The notes beneath the pieces are model-generated. The model worked only from the letters and a program-made list of their open reading frames with translations, ran no database searches and was not told where the DNA came from. From positions 177,009 to 241,008 of the forward strand of contig JAKCWW010000015.1 in assembly GCA_026260175.1 (NCBI GenBank): a DNA stretch of 64,000 nucleotides. The letters run 5' to 3'. The translations under genes and the position numbers were made by a program. The DNA is from Reticulitermes lucifugus. Taxonomy: Eukaryota > Arthropoda > Insecta > Blattodea > Rhinotermitidae. This document shows, in pieces, positions 53,501 to 64,000 of the stretch; positions within the stretch are counted from its first letter, which is position 1, and every line of letters starts with the position of its first letter.

Positions 53501-54329
53501 ATCGATCTAATATAACAAATAGGTTAAGCTAAAGTCAAACAAAACTATTCATGTTTCCTTTTTGTCAAAAATGGTTAGTCTTACAATGAAGTTAACGCGA
53601 AGAAAGACAGGTGTTTTGAAGTAAGGCCTGCAATATTTATTTAAATCTTTTATCGGGGTTATTTCCGGTTTCATTATACCGGCAACATTTCTAATAAAAG
53701 TTAAGTGAAGGAGGCAATTTGGACTAAAATTAGGAAACTGCTTGAAATGTTTTGTCCAACACAAATCTCACAACGACAGTTCAAGGAATGAACCCGTATT
53801 TTGTTGATGCGAGGCAGGAGACTAACCGCCTAGCATGTTCTCAGGCTGGATAAGTCGATAAGACATGCGTCGGTAAATCCGTCCCACACTAGCAGACAGC
53901 TGTCGGTCATGTTTTACTTCGCCAAACTATACACCTCTAGGCAGAGTTATGCTGTGAACTAGAATGCCGGACGTTCACGGACGTTCAGCCGTTTGTTCGT
54001 GATGTTACTCATATCGTTCTATCCCCTTGACTGTAGGCTACGCTCTTCTACCTGTATAATGTGACAGTCTATTATAGCCTTTATATGATTACTAACGTAC
54101 TCAGAACGAAACGAGAGACTTAGAGATACAATTACTTTTGTGACAACTCTTGAAATCCAAAGCATACAGAATAATATCTCCTCACTTTTTTAAAAAAGAT
54201 ACATTAAAGTGACGTAAAGCTACAGAAGTATCCTTCTGATAAAGGGAAATTACGTTTTAGACAGGTTTACTGTATTTGTCTTTGGTGTACTTCCTTACAG
54301 GTCTACTCGATTTACATTGTAGTGCTGAC

Positions 54330-54545
54330 ATTCTTAAGCTCAGTACTACGTTAAGGTGAGTTGTCAGGATCGCACCCCATCGCTTTTGACCCCCGAGGAA
54401 ATAATTCCAAGTACCTATTTTGTGGGAGGCTGGTTGAGCCCAGAGTCGGTGTGGACACTGGGAAAAAAGAAAAATCACTTTCCCCTGTCGGGAATTGAAT
54501 CGCGATTCCTCTATTGACCAGTCTGTAGCCTAGTCACCATACACA
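54330..54545 (-). repeat. SINE, reverse orientation
   Basis: AGGTGAGTTGTCAGGAT, TTTGTGGGAGGCTGGTTGAG, CAGAGTCGGTGTGGACA and GTCGGGAATTGAATCG (inverse B box) run in reverse SINE order. Confidence 0.65.
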
Positions 54546-55903
54546 AACAGAAGACATACCAAGTACGAAGTTGTATAAAGACTTGTCAACTGATAAGAAG
54601 TTGAAATTGTGGGGGGGGGGGCATCACACATATGCACACAGCACGGTAATATCATACTCATTTTTAAGGGAGTAAAGCAGACAAAAACATTAGCACTCCG
54701 TTTTACACAGTGGCAGTCTCCTTCCCAGTTATACTCGTGCAGGAAGTGTCATGAGAATTATACGAGCAACGACCGCGGTCATGAAACCTGTTCACTTCCG
54801 GTTCTGCAGCATCTTCATTCTTTTACGTACGTTCCTTGCCATAAAACGTAACGTCGCTAAGAAACGTCTCACCGACAGTAGTTTTTCAACGTTAAGGTAA
54901 AACCAGTGCATTCAGAGCTCTACATCTTTGTTCAAACACGATTCTTGTGAACGCAGTAGCTATTGTAACGTCTTTTATTGGTTCAGTATCGTCACGAAAT
55001 TTCGCAAGGAATTAGAAACTGCTGTTTAGTATAAAAGTGCAAATCGTGGCTTCTGAATTTTCACGAAGAATCATTTTAAATTATTGCGTGTAGCGTTAAC
55101 GGTCATGTTGGTTAAAACGAACTGTTGCCTTTCCACCCATCGTAGTTACCCCCAGGTCTTCAAAAACAAAAGTGGAAAATTATCAACTTACACTTCTTTT
55201 TTCCCCATATGCGTTGATATCCATTTATTACAGATGCAAGTCTATTGTTGCAAAGTTACAGATACTACAGTGCTTGTTAGAAATAATTATTTGTCTCTTT
55301 ATTTTGATAAATTCTATGTGTCGATCTATATTTTATTTTCTGAAAAACTCTTTCTACCTTCTTTAAGAAAATTCAATAAGAACGCAATAAACAGCACAGG
55401 TTATAATGTATCTTGAAATAACTAAATTAATTAATTAAATAAATAAATAAGTCTAATTAATCCCATGAGGGCATCGGCCTCCTGGTGGGACCATGGAGAC
55501 CTCGAGTGTTTTATCACTAGGTGAGCTAGCCCTAGACATGTCGCATTGACACTTGGAACATGTAATACAATTTCACTTCGGTTAATGTACCTTCAAAAAC
55601 ACAAATTACCCTCAAACTACAAATGTTTATGTAGATTACCAATACCAGTTTAGAAGGAAAGCAGACTGTGGAGAATCCCCGCCATGAATACCTGAATACT
55701 TACAAAGAAATCGTTTAAATAGTTTTACCGACAAAAGTATCCGTTGGACGGAAATACAAAAATAACCTCGACATGAACAATGCTCTTATAAAAAAATATA
55801 TAAATATTCCATCAACTTACTAAGTGAATAAAGCGTACAGTACAATTTCTGCATCCTGTTACACTGCTGAACAGATATATCGTACTTCTGGGAATAGATT
55901 TAT

Positions 55904-56443
55904 GTGGTGAGGAATGTTGATGCAGCTTGGCAGCAACGACTTCTGTTCACGTTTTGGCATTCCTGGCAGCGTTGTTGTCCTTGGAACAGGACGCAGAATA
56001 CAGATGAATTACGTCATGTCGATTTGATGTCATCTCTATTTAGTTCATCTTACGATGTTCATAACGACATATCTCCTGGCAATGGGTCAGTGACCTCTTC
56101 TTTTAACACAGCGCGTCTTCAAAAACCAGGCAATTATCACGTGCATCACGGATGGTCGTTAAATTGGGGTATTGCAGCCACCCCAGTTTCATTCATATTT
56201 TGGGCGTGTAAATTTCGCATCTCCCTAGCATTCTTAATAAGTAAAACTGAATGGCAGATACAGCATTTTATGCACGATTTTAATTCTGCCGCTGTTCGGA
56301 AAAGAAATTTAGCTACTCTATTCGACAGAGGCTTTCTTGAGAAACTTACAGCCCGCAGTATGCTTAAAAAATCTCCGAAACTTCGCGCAAACCGAAAGAT
56401 CATTATCATATTCATAAGCACCCGAAAATGTACCCTCTCCTGA
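55904..56443 (+). other. 179-codon open frame of unknown meaning
   Basis: It starts MVRNVDAAWQQ and ends TRKCTLS. I recognise no family, see no conserved motif, and find no splice-site context or codon pattern that argues for coding. It is long for this region but could be chance or part of an unknown repeat. Most likely not a gene. Confidence 0.1.
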
Positions 56444-57561
56444 AGCAGTCTAACATATTCAATGCGCCTCCCCTCTCTATTTAAGATTGATTTTCTTTAT
56501 TTTTATCCAATTTAAGTCAACTGGTCTATCCTCTTCAGACTGTCAGTCTAAATTTTTGAATAATGTCATGTTTCTCATCCTCGTCATGCGTTCCGCTACC
56601 CCATCAAAATCAACTCTCTTTATTTTATAATCGTAACATTTTGTGAAGATAAGAAATGACGAATCTGATGAACGCTGTGTCCTTCATAATCACAGTCGTA
56701 TAAAACTCAAATCCCCCATCACGAAGATCTCATTATGCGATATTCTCCATTCTCCCATTTTTCCCTCTCTCTTCCTCTCTCTCTGTTTGGTCCAAATATT
56801 CTTCTCAGTATCCTGTTCTCAAACACCACCAATTTATATTGTTTCTTTATAATGAGAGACGGAATTCACACATATATAAATTAAGCGGTAAAGGTAGAGT
56901 TAGTTAGCGTAATTGTGTTATTAGCCAGTGAATGAAGTTCTGGATGATGAAAATACAACGAGCAAACTTTCAAATATGCAAGACAAAGAGAGCAGAGAAG
57001 ACAGTTCATTCGTTGTATGTACTTATCCTAGAATCAGACTACAAATTCGAACCAACTTGAGGCCAGATCCGAGTTTAATAGTTTTCCTTTTTTAAAGCAG
57101 ACGAATATTAGAAAAAGCTTTAAAATAAGTTTTCTGTACTAAGTCATAATAATAACAACATTCAAAAGAACTAATTTACTCATAATCAAGCGTGTTTTAA
57201 AATAAGACTAACACAAATACAACTTTTGTTAGCTTTGTTGGATGTTGACTGGCAGCACGTCTGAGAAAGAAGAGTGCAACATCAGTAAAACAACATAGAG
57301 AGTCGACAACGGTTAAAGTTTACATTTTCACGTAATTTTCTTGAGACCAACTAAAAAAAAAGTTACGCGGAACTAAAGTTAAGAGTTATTTGTATAACAC
57401 TCTGCTTCAGGTTAAATTGTTTCAATGTGCAAGATGGAGTTCTAATCTTTCAAAAGAGAAGGCCGCTCTAGCAGCAAGGAGCCCTAATGCTAACCAGCAT
57501 TTTCACAGATTCACGCTTAACTGAGTCACGTCAATTATTTACACGTGTCGTAATTTATTTC

Positions 57562-57625
57562 GAGAACAGTGGTAGCGTAGTTAGTAGAGCGACTGTGCTA
57601 TGGGCTGGACGATTCTGGCTTCGTG
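57562..57625 (+). repeat. SINE head fragment
   Basis: GTGGTAGCGTAGTTAGTAG, then AGCGACTGTGCTATGGGCTG, matches the 5' tRNA-like part of the SINE at 53.2 kb. The body is absent. Confidence 0.6.
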
Positions 57626-57954
57626 TAGTACAGTGAAACAACATTTAAAACAATGAAATACATTTATAGTACGTCATTTCTTTTAACATCGCTGTGGTGT
57701 GGTTACACTCCGACTTCATATTGATGAATCCCTGGGATCCATTCTCGGTTCGGAGGCCGGCTGCTCTGACTTGAGTTTTCAATTGTGGTCACAGTTCAGA
57801 AGATTGTTGGGATACTTTCAATTCATAGTTCACAAACGTTCTTGTGAGAACAGAGCGCCAAGGGAAATGTTTGGATCTACAGAATGGAGGTAAGAGGGGA
57901 TGGGGAAATTATATACTACGAGCATTGCGTTAAAACCTTAATAATATGTGGAAT

Positions 57955-58125
57955 ATTTCAGGCTTTGGTCGCGGTGTAGTTGAAGTCTTTGATCTTCTGG
58001 GATGTTCCGCAGCATCAAGATGTCCGTCAGCATCACGATGGACCCACACGTCACAACAAAACGTCGGCAACAAATTACACATTGACGATTTGCAACATCA
58101 CAGAAGATCGAAGATCTCAGTTTCA
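57955..58125. repeat. Foldback family 1, diverged two-armed copy
   Basis: TCGCGGTGTAG, GATCTTCTGGGATGTTCCGC, AAAACGTCGGCAACAAATTA and AGATCGAAGATCTCAG appear in order. The arms still pair (GATCTTCTG... with its inverse). Confidence 0.7.
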
Positions 58126-58159
58126 TAACAAGTACTCTTCTTCGAACATTATTAAGATC

Positions 58160-58370
58160 ATAACACTAAGAAATATGATATGGGCGGGATATGTAGCACG
58201 AATTAGAGACATGGGAAATAGTTGAACATCCAGAATTCTAGTTGCAAAACCTGAAGGAAAGACAGACCTAGGCATAGAAGGGAAGATAATATTAACATAA
58301 AATTAAGACAATTGTGTATGTCAATGTGGATTGAATGAAAGTTGCTCTCAATTGCTTCTTAAATCGTAAT
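58160..58370 (+). mobile_element. RTE-like LINE 3' fragment
   Basis: RNMIWAGYVARIRDMGNS is followed, in another frame, by LVAKPEGKTDLG. These are the RRMRWAGHVAR and LVGKPEGKRPLG motifs of the family. Dead copy adjoining the foldback at 57.96 kb. Confidence 0.75.
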
Positions 58371-59223
58371 TTTAATCTATTATTTTTTGTCCCAAATTTT
58401 TGAACGTTTTCGAAAAGCTTAAGAAATATCAGTATTTTATATGACTTTGACCTACATTGTGGTAGTATGACACAAATACATAGGCCTACTTTTTTGCCTT
58501 TGCGCTTACTTTCTCATATTTAAAGCATGTTGTATTGTCTGAAGACGTTATTCCTCTGTGGGACCATACACAGGCTTATTGTATCGCTGAAAGTAGGAAA
58601 GAACAGGGACGAGAGCGTCTGAGAAAGGAAAGCAAACAGTAATTATTTGCGTGAGAATGTAGTTAAAATGCGAAACGCAAGAGCTTTCAGGTCCAGCACA
58701 ACAGACATGTAGAAAGCACAACAGTACATGTCGTATCTAGATCAGTTTCACCAACTCCTCATGAAGTCTGAAGGATTTGTTGGACCATATATAGGCCTAC
58801 ATTTATTCATCCAAAAACATGCACATAGGATAAATGTGGCCTTATATATAGTAACCGGGTAAAGGGTAAAAAGTAACATTCATTCATTCATTCAGTTTTC
58901 TGTCTTAAGGCAGGTCCATAACCTCTTCCAAGGCGAGTTCTCTACAGAGTGCGATCTAGTGCTTCCTCTTTCCTTAAGATCGTCTAACCACTGACATATT
59001 TAGAGGCTGTGACATAAACCCAAATCAGAGAGTCACTACGCGGCCTGCAGTTCGTATGCGGCCCACCTTTTACTTTCGTACGGCCCTCCAAAGAAACTAT
59101 GCAGTTTATCTCAATACGTTGTTGTATTTGCAGAATAAGGAATTTCCAGTAGGAGTTTTTGTCTACGAGCTGTCACAGCCCTGTCTTCCTTTATTGGAGC
59201 AGGAGAAAGGGAGCGTTAGGTAG

Positions 59224-59262
59224 AACAGTGTTTTTCAAACTGTCTGGTATCGCGAACCCCTT
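59224..59262 (+). repeat. hAT-like terminal sequence
   Basis: CAGTGTTTTTCAAACTGTC resembles the 5' terminus of many hAT elements. A loosely inverse GAGAAATAGTGTTTA lies at about 59813-59827. No transposase is seen. Confidence 0.35.
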
Positions 59263-59394
59263 AGGAAGTCTCATTACAGACGCTCACCTCTTCCCAAAGA
59301 CTATCTAAACTTGCGGTAACAATTAAATTTGGAATATTAAAAATAAGATACGGACTGGAAAATCGAAAAATTATGGTTTAGTTTCCGGTAGGGA

Positions 59395-59640
59395 CTAGAG
59401 ATTTCTCTCGTCTTCGAAGTGTCCAAACTGGCTATGAGGCCCATCCAGCTTCCCATTCAATGCATATTGGGGACACGTTGCCCGGGGGTAAAGCTACCGT
59501 GGCAAGAAACTGACAGCTCACCTCCATCTAGTACAAAAAATAAAAGCGTGTGGAGCCACACCTCCACTCCCTCGTATGTCATTACGGCGTGTACAGGGAC
59601 TACCTTACATCTACCTTTAAAAATAAAAAAAAATTCTTAC
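59395..59640 (+). repeat. SINE body
   Basis: GTCCAAACTGGCTATGAGGC, CCATCCAGCTTCCCATTCAA, CCCGGGGGTAAAGC and CACCTCCATCTAGT follow the order of the 61.6-kb SINE. The tRNA head is missing or unrecognisable. Confidence 0.65.
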
Positions 59641-61589
59641 ACTGAAAAATGTTTATTGGCTTGATGTAAACATTTATTAAAACACTAATTTTTTTATCAT
59701 TAATGGCAATAAAACAAGACTATGAAAAGAGTGTAGAAAAATGTTTTCGTTCCATTGGGTAGAATTAGTTCTACTCGCTGACCCCTTAAACACAACTCGC
59801 TATCTCCGCTTGAGAAATAGTGTTTATCTGAAAACACTGCGTAGTCAGCAAAACGCTTCACTGCAGCTTTATGTTAAAATAATTATGTCACTGTTAGATC
59901 AACATATACTGTAAGGTCACTCGGAGAAGCTGACGTAGGCCTGCAGAAAACACAAACACGGGACAAGACTCGCACACAGGCGTTTGCTTTCGGACGACAT
60001 TCTTCAACTTGCTGCCTCAAAACAACCATCAAACACAGAAAACATTTTGAAAATATAAAGCAAGTTAAGAATATGAATATAATAATCAATTAATTTTGCA
60101 TGCAGTAGATTATTTTCCAATATGTTAAATCAAATATTGTGTAAAATAGTTTCTTTTACCAACAGAGTTCTGTTGTGTAATAGTATACAACACATACGAA
60201 TAAAATATGTAACCAGTATTAACCTCGAGTTCGGCTTATTCTATAAACTTCGTAATACCTGCTGCATTCTTCCACTGAAATTTCAATTTCTATAAGCTGA
60301 GGACCTAAGTAGACCCTAGAAATCTATCATTACTCGCTGGTTTCCTAGTGAGTATTACTGGTCTACATATACTGTCCTCTCTGGGAGGACGAGGTTTCTA
60401 ATCTGCTGGCCATCCGCAGGTTTGGTATGTTAAGTGCGTAGCTCCAAGCAGCTTCACTCCCTAACATGTGCATAGGGGGACAAATTCTTAATCAAAGACC
60501 AGAGTTTAATTTATTTCGACATCCTCTACCTGATGAGAGTATTTTTGTACATTATGCTAAGACTACAGTGATGCCCGGCGAGAGTTCCACAGGTACTCTC
60601 AGGGTTTCCGGGGACACAAATTTCTAATGATGATTTAATGATGAACGTCAACCAAACACGAAAGATGACTGTTTCCCAAGTAATTATTTAAGCATGATTT
60701 AACCCCAACAACACAAACATTTCTCTGAATGGCAAAAAATACGCTACAGAAAAGGATTTTCCTTTGTATCAATAATTCACCACGCCGAAAAACTTTACTG
60801 CAGGTCTTAAAATTTGCGGTGTAAGTAAAAGAAAATCGAGAAAACGGTGGACTGAGTTTGGTAAAATGTTTTGCCTGTATTTACACAAGCCTTCACTCGT
60901 TTGCCCCGCCTATTTTATTCTATTTTATAAGAGGGCCAGAATAGTTATCATTCACGAAATGAAAATCCAGCGGCAGTAGAAGATCGGATGTCACCAAACT
61001 GTCAAGCTAAGGCGCACATTTTCTGCGTTACAGCAGAAAATAATAGAACATTATCAGCAGGAATATGTATTCTTAAGTCTGTCGTAATAGTTAAAGACTT
61101 TCATTATGCGATAAGAAAAGCCGGAGAGAAGAATAGGCGGTTTCGCTTTTACTGAGTAAAATATTATAGCTCTTCATACTGTTGAGATAAAGAGACATTT
61201 GATTAGATGTTTGAAATGAAAGATAAAAACAATACACTGCACTCACACAAAGCTCTCACTAGAAGATGCGACTACTGAGCCAAATTTCTCTCACCTAGAA
61301 CGAAGATCTGGGTCCCTGCCATCGCTTCACACACTTTTAAGTTTGTGTCCTGGTCGAATGACAGATACAGCAGGTTGCAGAAGTTAACACACATTCGACT
61401 TCTACAACTATGGTACAGATGATACACGATTCAGAGGTCAGGCCTGCTAGGGTTGGCCGTAATGACCACAGAGGTCATTGATACCGGTCGTGTTAGAAAC
61501 TGCTGACATCTCTGTCTTACAATCACAACATGGGCATTTCCAAAGTACTTTATGTGACCTGTATACGATTCGTCTTGTACTCCTCACAA

Positions 61590-61860
61590 ACACTTCGTTG
61601 GTGTAGATATAGAGAAACTGCCTTCGATTCCCGACAGGAAAAGAATTTTATTGATTCTTCAAAGGGTCCAGACTGGCTCTGGGGCCCATCCAGCCTCCTA
61701 TTAAATGGGGACTGTGGGACCTTTCACCGGGGGTAAAGTGGCTGTGGCGTGAGACTTATCACTCATCCCATCTAGTCGCAATGTTAAGAATGGATGGAGA
61801 TATACCTCCGCTCCCACACATGCCATCATGTCGTAAATAGGGACTTTGCTGTTTACGGAA
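61590..61860 (+). repeat. SINE, near full length
   Basis: A decayed head ending TTCGATTCCCGACAGG (B box) is followed by GGTCCAGACTGGCTCTGGGG, CCATCCAGCCTCC, TTTCACCGGGGGTAAAGTGG and CATCTAGTCGCAATGTTAAG. Confidence 0.75.
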
Positions 61861-62159
61861 AGTTACTTTCATTTACATGTACAGCAATTACACCTAACAT
61901 ACTTCGATTTTATTGTGTTCAGTTCGGAGTGAGAGGTCATAACAATAATTGGAGACTCAGCCAAAAAGCACGCTAGACTCTAAGTGTCAGAGCATGAAAT
62001 GTGAGGTGAAATAACTGCAGTGCGTAATCAGTACAACTACATTGCTTTGTGTTGCTAGTAAGTTGAAACGATGTCGGAGAAACACACAAGACTTAGTTAC
62101 TGTAGTTTATTTATATAAATCGGATCAATTTCTTGCAGTCATTTTATTTTCAGCTATAT

Positions 62160-62715
62160 CAACAAGACAAGCAAAGTACGTATAAACGTAACATTGAGGC
62201 GCGTTCGCGTAACCATTGTTGCCTTGGAAAAACAATAAGTATTACATATTCTGAGTGTGTGTGTGTCTGTAGACTTAGATAACCAGCATGCAATGCACAT
62301 GCCCCATATTATTTTGTCATTTGTGGCCTGCCTGGCTCTACCTTATTTTTCCACATTATCTCATAAAGGGTGCTATTTTTGGGGGAAAAAATTATTGAAC
62401 TTAAAATCCATATATTGATATTCTCTACGCCTTTTTCTGAAACATTTCTCATTCTGAGAGGAACAGAGTGAGATATTATCATAAATGTGCATACGTCTTC
62501 ATGTACAGTACCCGTTATTCTTGTCAAATTTTCATGAAACTTGAATTTCCTCGACAGATTTTCGAAAAATGCCCAAATGTCTAATTTCATAAAAATCCGA
62601 CCAGTGGGAGCCGAGTTGTTCCATGCGGACGAACAGACACACAAAGAGACGGTCAGACAGACAGACAGATATGACGGAGCTAATTGTCGCTTTTCGCAAT
62701 TTTTCAAACGCGCCT
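62160..62715 (-). repeat. 0.55-kb dispersed repeat, copy B
   Basis: It aligns with 15024-15550 along its length. The minus strand stays open for 132 codons (62309-62707) and reads [48 protein letters not shown]. It ends in a GACAGACAGACAGA run. It is CpG-rich compared with copy A. Confidence 0.85.
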
Positions 62716-63146
62716 AAAAACCAATTACACAGTTGTTATAGCACAGTAGCTTGTGCTTATTATAAAAAGGACTATGACTACGTGTTTCGAATAGTGTTAG
62801 TCACTTTGAAGCCTATTCCAGATAACTGTAAGTTCTTATAATTCAGGTGCAATACCTTCCATGAATCAGTGGCTTACAACGGATTATAATATATCATTTA
62901 TAAGTACACAGGTTAGGGAAGTACGCACCATACAAATATGTATTAACGTAAGTAATTTCGTTATCACTTACGTAACCGATTCCAAGCAACAGAGTTCTTG
63001 TACAGTCAAGAATTACCCCTCCTTTTTTTGAATCCGAAGATTCAGGACAGTTTTCACTTGAGCTTGCCGCCGGACTCAATTTTGAATCCAGTCAACACTC
63101 TCTGGCCCACTTTCTTTACAAAAGATGTTTATTTTAAAGTAACTAT

Positions 63147-63285
63147 CTTCTGGGATGTGAAAGACACGTACCAAAGTTTCGGAGATACGTGCTTCAGGAT
63201 AGTCTGAAGACGGAGGCAGCACCTTCCTCGAAACCTTGGTAATTATCTTCCAAATTACATGGCGTCACATCCCAGGAAAATCGTC
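63147..63285. repeat. Foldback family 2, two-armed copy
   Basis: The left arm has CTTCTGGGATGTGAAAGACA and CCAAAGTTTCGG; the right arm has CGAAACCTTGGTAATTATC and GGCGTCACATCCCAGGAAAA. The plus strand has CTGAAGA (63204-63210), a GGAGG...CCTTCC hairpin and GAAAC (63230-63234). Confidence 0.75.
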
Positions 63286-63837
63286 ACCACGGTCGCGAGA
63301 AATTCAAATCTAACTCGTCATTTCTTTCGCAGGAGGAAAAGCCTCATCTATTGCCGAGATAAAAAATGTGGACTGCTGCATACATCTTTCTCTGGTTGAT
63401 CTTTGCAATGGGGAAGAAGTGTCTTGTCTGTGAGGCAGGGACTGAACTTGTATGTCGTTTAAATTGAATTCTTTCTTCAAAGTATTAAGCCGCGATTCCG
63501 AGACACATTGTTAACTTTACTTTAGACACCACTTTCAGTCATAATGATGTCGTGTACAGTGAACGCTGGACAATACAGAATCACATAAAATGTGGCTGGA
63601 CAACTGGAAGACTGGGACTACATGGGTCATAGTAACGGTCAGTGTTGCAGGATGTTAGGAAAGGAATGTACCATACAAACACCTCAAGGCACGTGGCTGC
63701 ACACAACACGCTGCTAAATAAACAGGTTTCTTCGGGCCGCAGCAGGTAATGTCTGACTCTGCGATCCATGCACACGTTACTTATAAGCCTACGTGGTACT
63801 TTACATTAACAGCTACCGCGTGACACAATGAGCCAAC

Positions 63838-64000
63838 ATAGCTCTTTTAGTTACGCGGTGGAAGGAAGGGGTTCAGTTCCTGGCAAAGACAAAAATTTTT
63901 TTCTCCTACCACGTCCAGGCGGGATCTGGGTTATGGTAAAGGTAAAGGTACAGTTCTCCCTAGAACAGGCCACGAAGGCCCAGAGGGGGAGTAGAGGTAT
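63838..64000. repeat. Two abutting SINE pieces, cut by the window end
   Basis: The first part (63838-63920) has a tRNA-like head ending GGGGTTCAGTTCCTGGC on the plus strand. The second (63925-64000) is a reversed SINE tail: the reverse complement of GGCCTTCGTGGCC with TTTACCTTTACC. Confidence 0.6.

Larger units (their letters stand above)
38300..64000. other. Gene-free, CpG-rich intergenic region
   Basis: I found no exon that I recognise on either strand. Open frames here are short and lack conserved motifs, or they translate repeats. Content consists of SINE, LINE-tail and foldback copies (listed) and unrecognised sequence. CpG is several times denser than in the gene region (about 31 in 41041-42000). 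Stretches 42.9-44.6, 49.9-51.4, 54.9-57.5 and 59.9-61.5 kb hold nothing I can name. Confidence 0.6.

Overview
The window is animal nuclear DNA, most likely from an insect and probably a cockroach or termite relative. Three split genes have insect-like or broadly conserved protein sequences. The rest is a dense mix of tRNA-derived SINEs, degenerate non-LTR retrotransposon fragments and palindromic foldback repeats. The order-level placement rests on resemblance of the repeats to sequences I remember from Blattodea, so it is only moderately secure.

Left part (1-38 kb) holds the genes. Bases 31-3,669 (+) carry the last six coding exons of TBC1D16, a Rab GTPase-activating protein. TMEM104, a multi-pass membrane protein of the amino-acid-transporter-like superfamily, lies on the minus strand from 28,127 to 13,272. 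All nine of its coding exons could be placed in continuous phase (484 aa), including a 14-codon first exon and a 31-nt microexon. A complete cytoplasmic actin lies on the minus strand from 36,311 to 33,303 (four coding exons, 376 aa). It has a 5'UTR intron and a convincing promoter: initiator at 37,229-37,234, TATA-like box at 37,261-37,266, and CArG and CCAAT boxes at 37,351-37,366. TBC1D16 and TMEM104 are convergent and separated by 9.6 kb of repeat-rich DNA. TMEM104 and actin are in tandem, with a broken jockey-like retrotransposon (28.3-31.3 kb) between them.

Right part (38.3-64 kb) is gene-free as far as I can see. It contains SINEs in both orientations, LINE 3' tails, foldback elements and a 0.55-kb repeat shared with the TMEM104 region.

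The most striking large-scale signal is a CpG boundary. DNA left of the actin promoter is CpG-poor (about 4-7 CpG per kb in hand-counted samples). DNA to the right is CpG-rich (about 24-31 per kb), with local CpG recovery at the two promoters. Copies of the same repeat on either side differ largely by CG to TG/CA changes, the footprint of methylated-gene-body decay. The second signal is a set of foldback elements. Some have 11-12 bp target duplications, and several share an inner module (CTGANGA, hairpin, GAAAC) that resembles the hammerhead ribozyme core. The three genes also all map to human 17q25 as I recall it, which suggests an old linkage.
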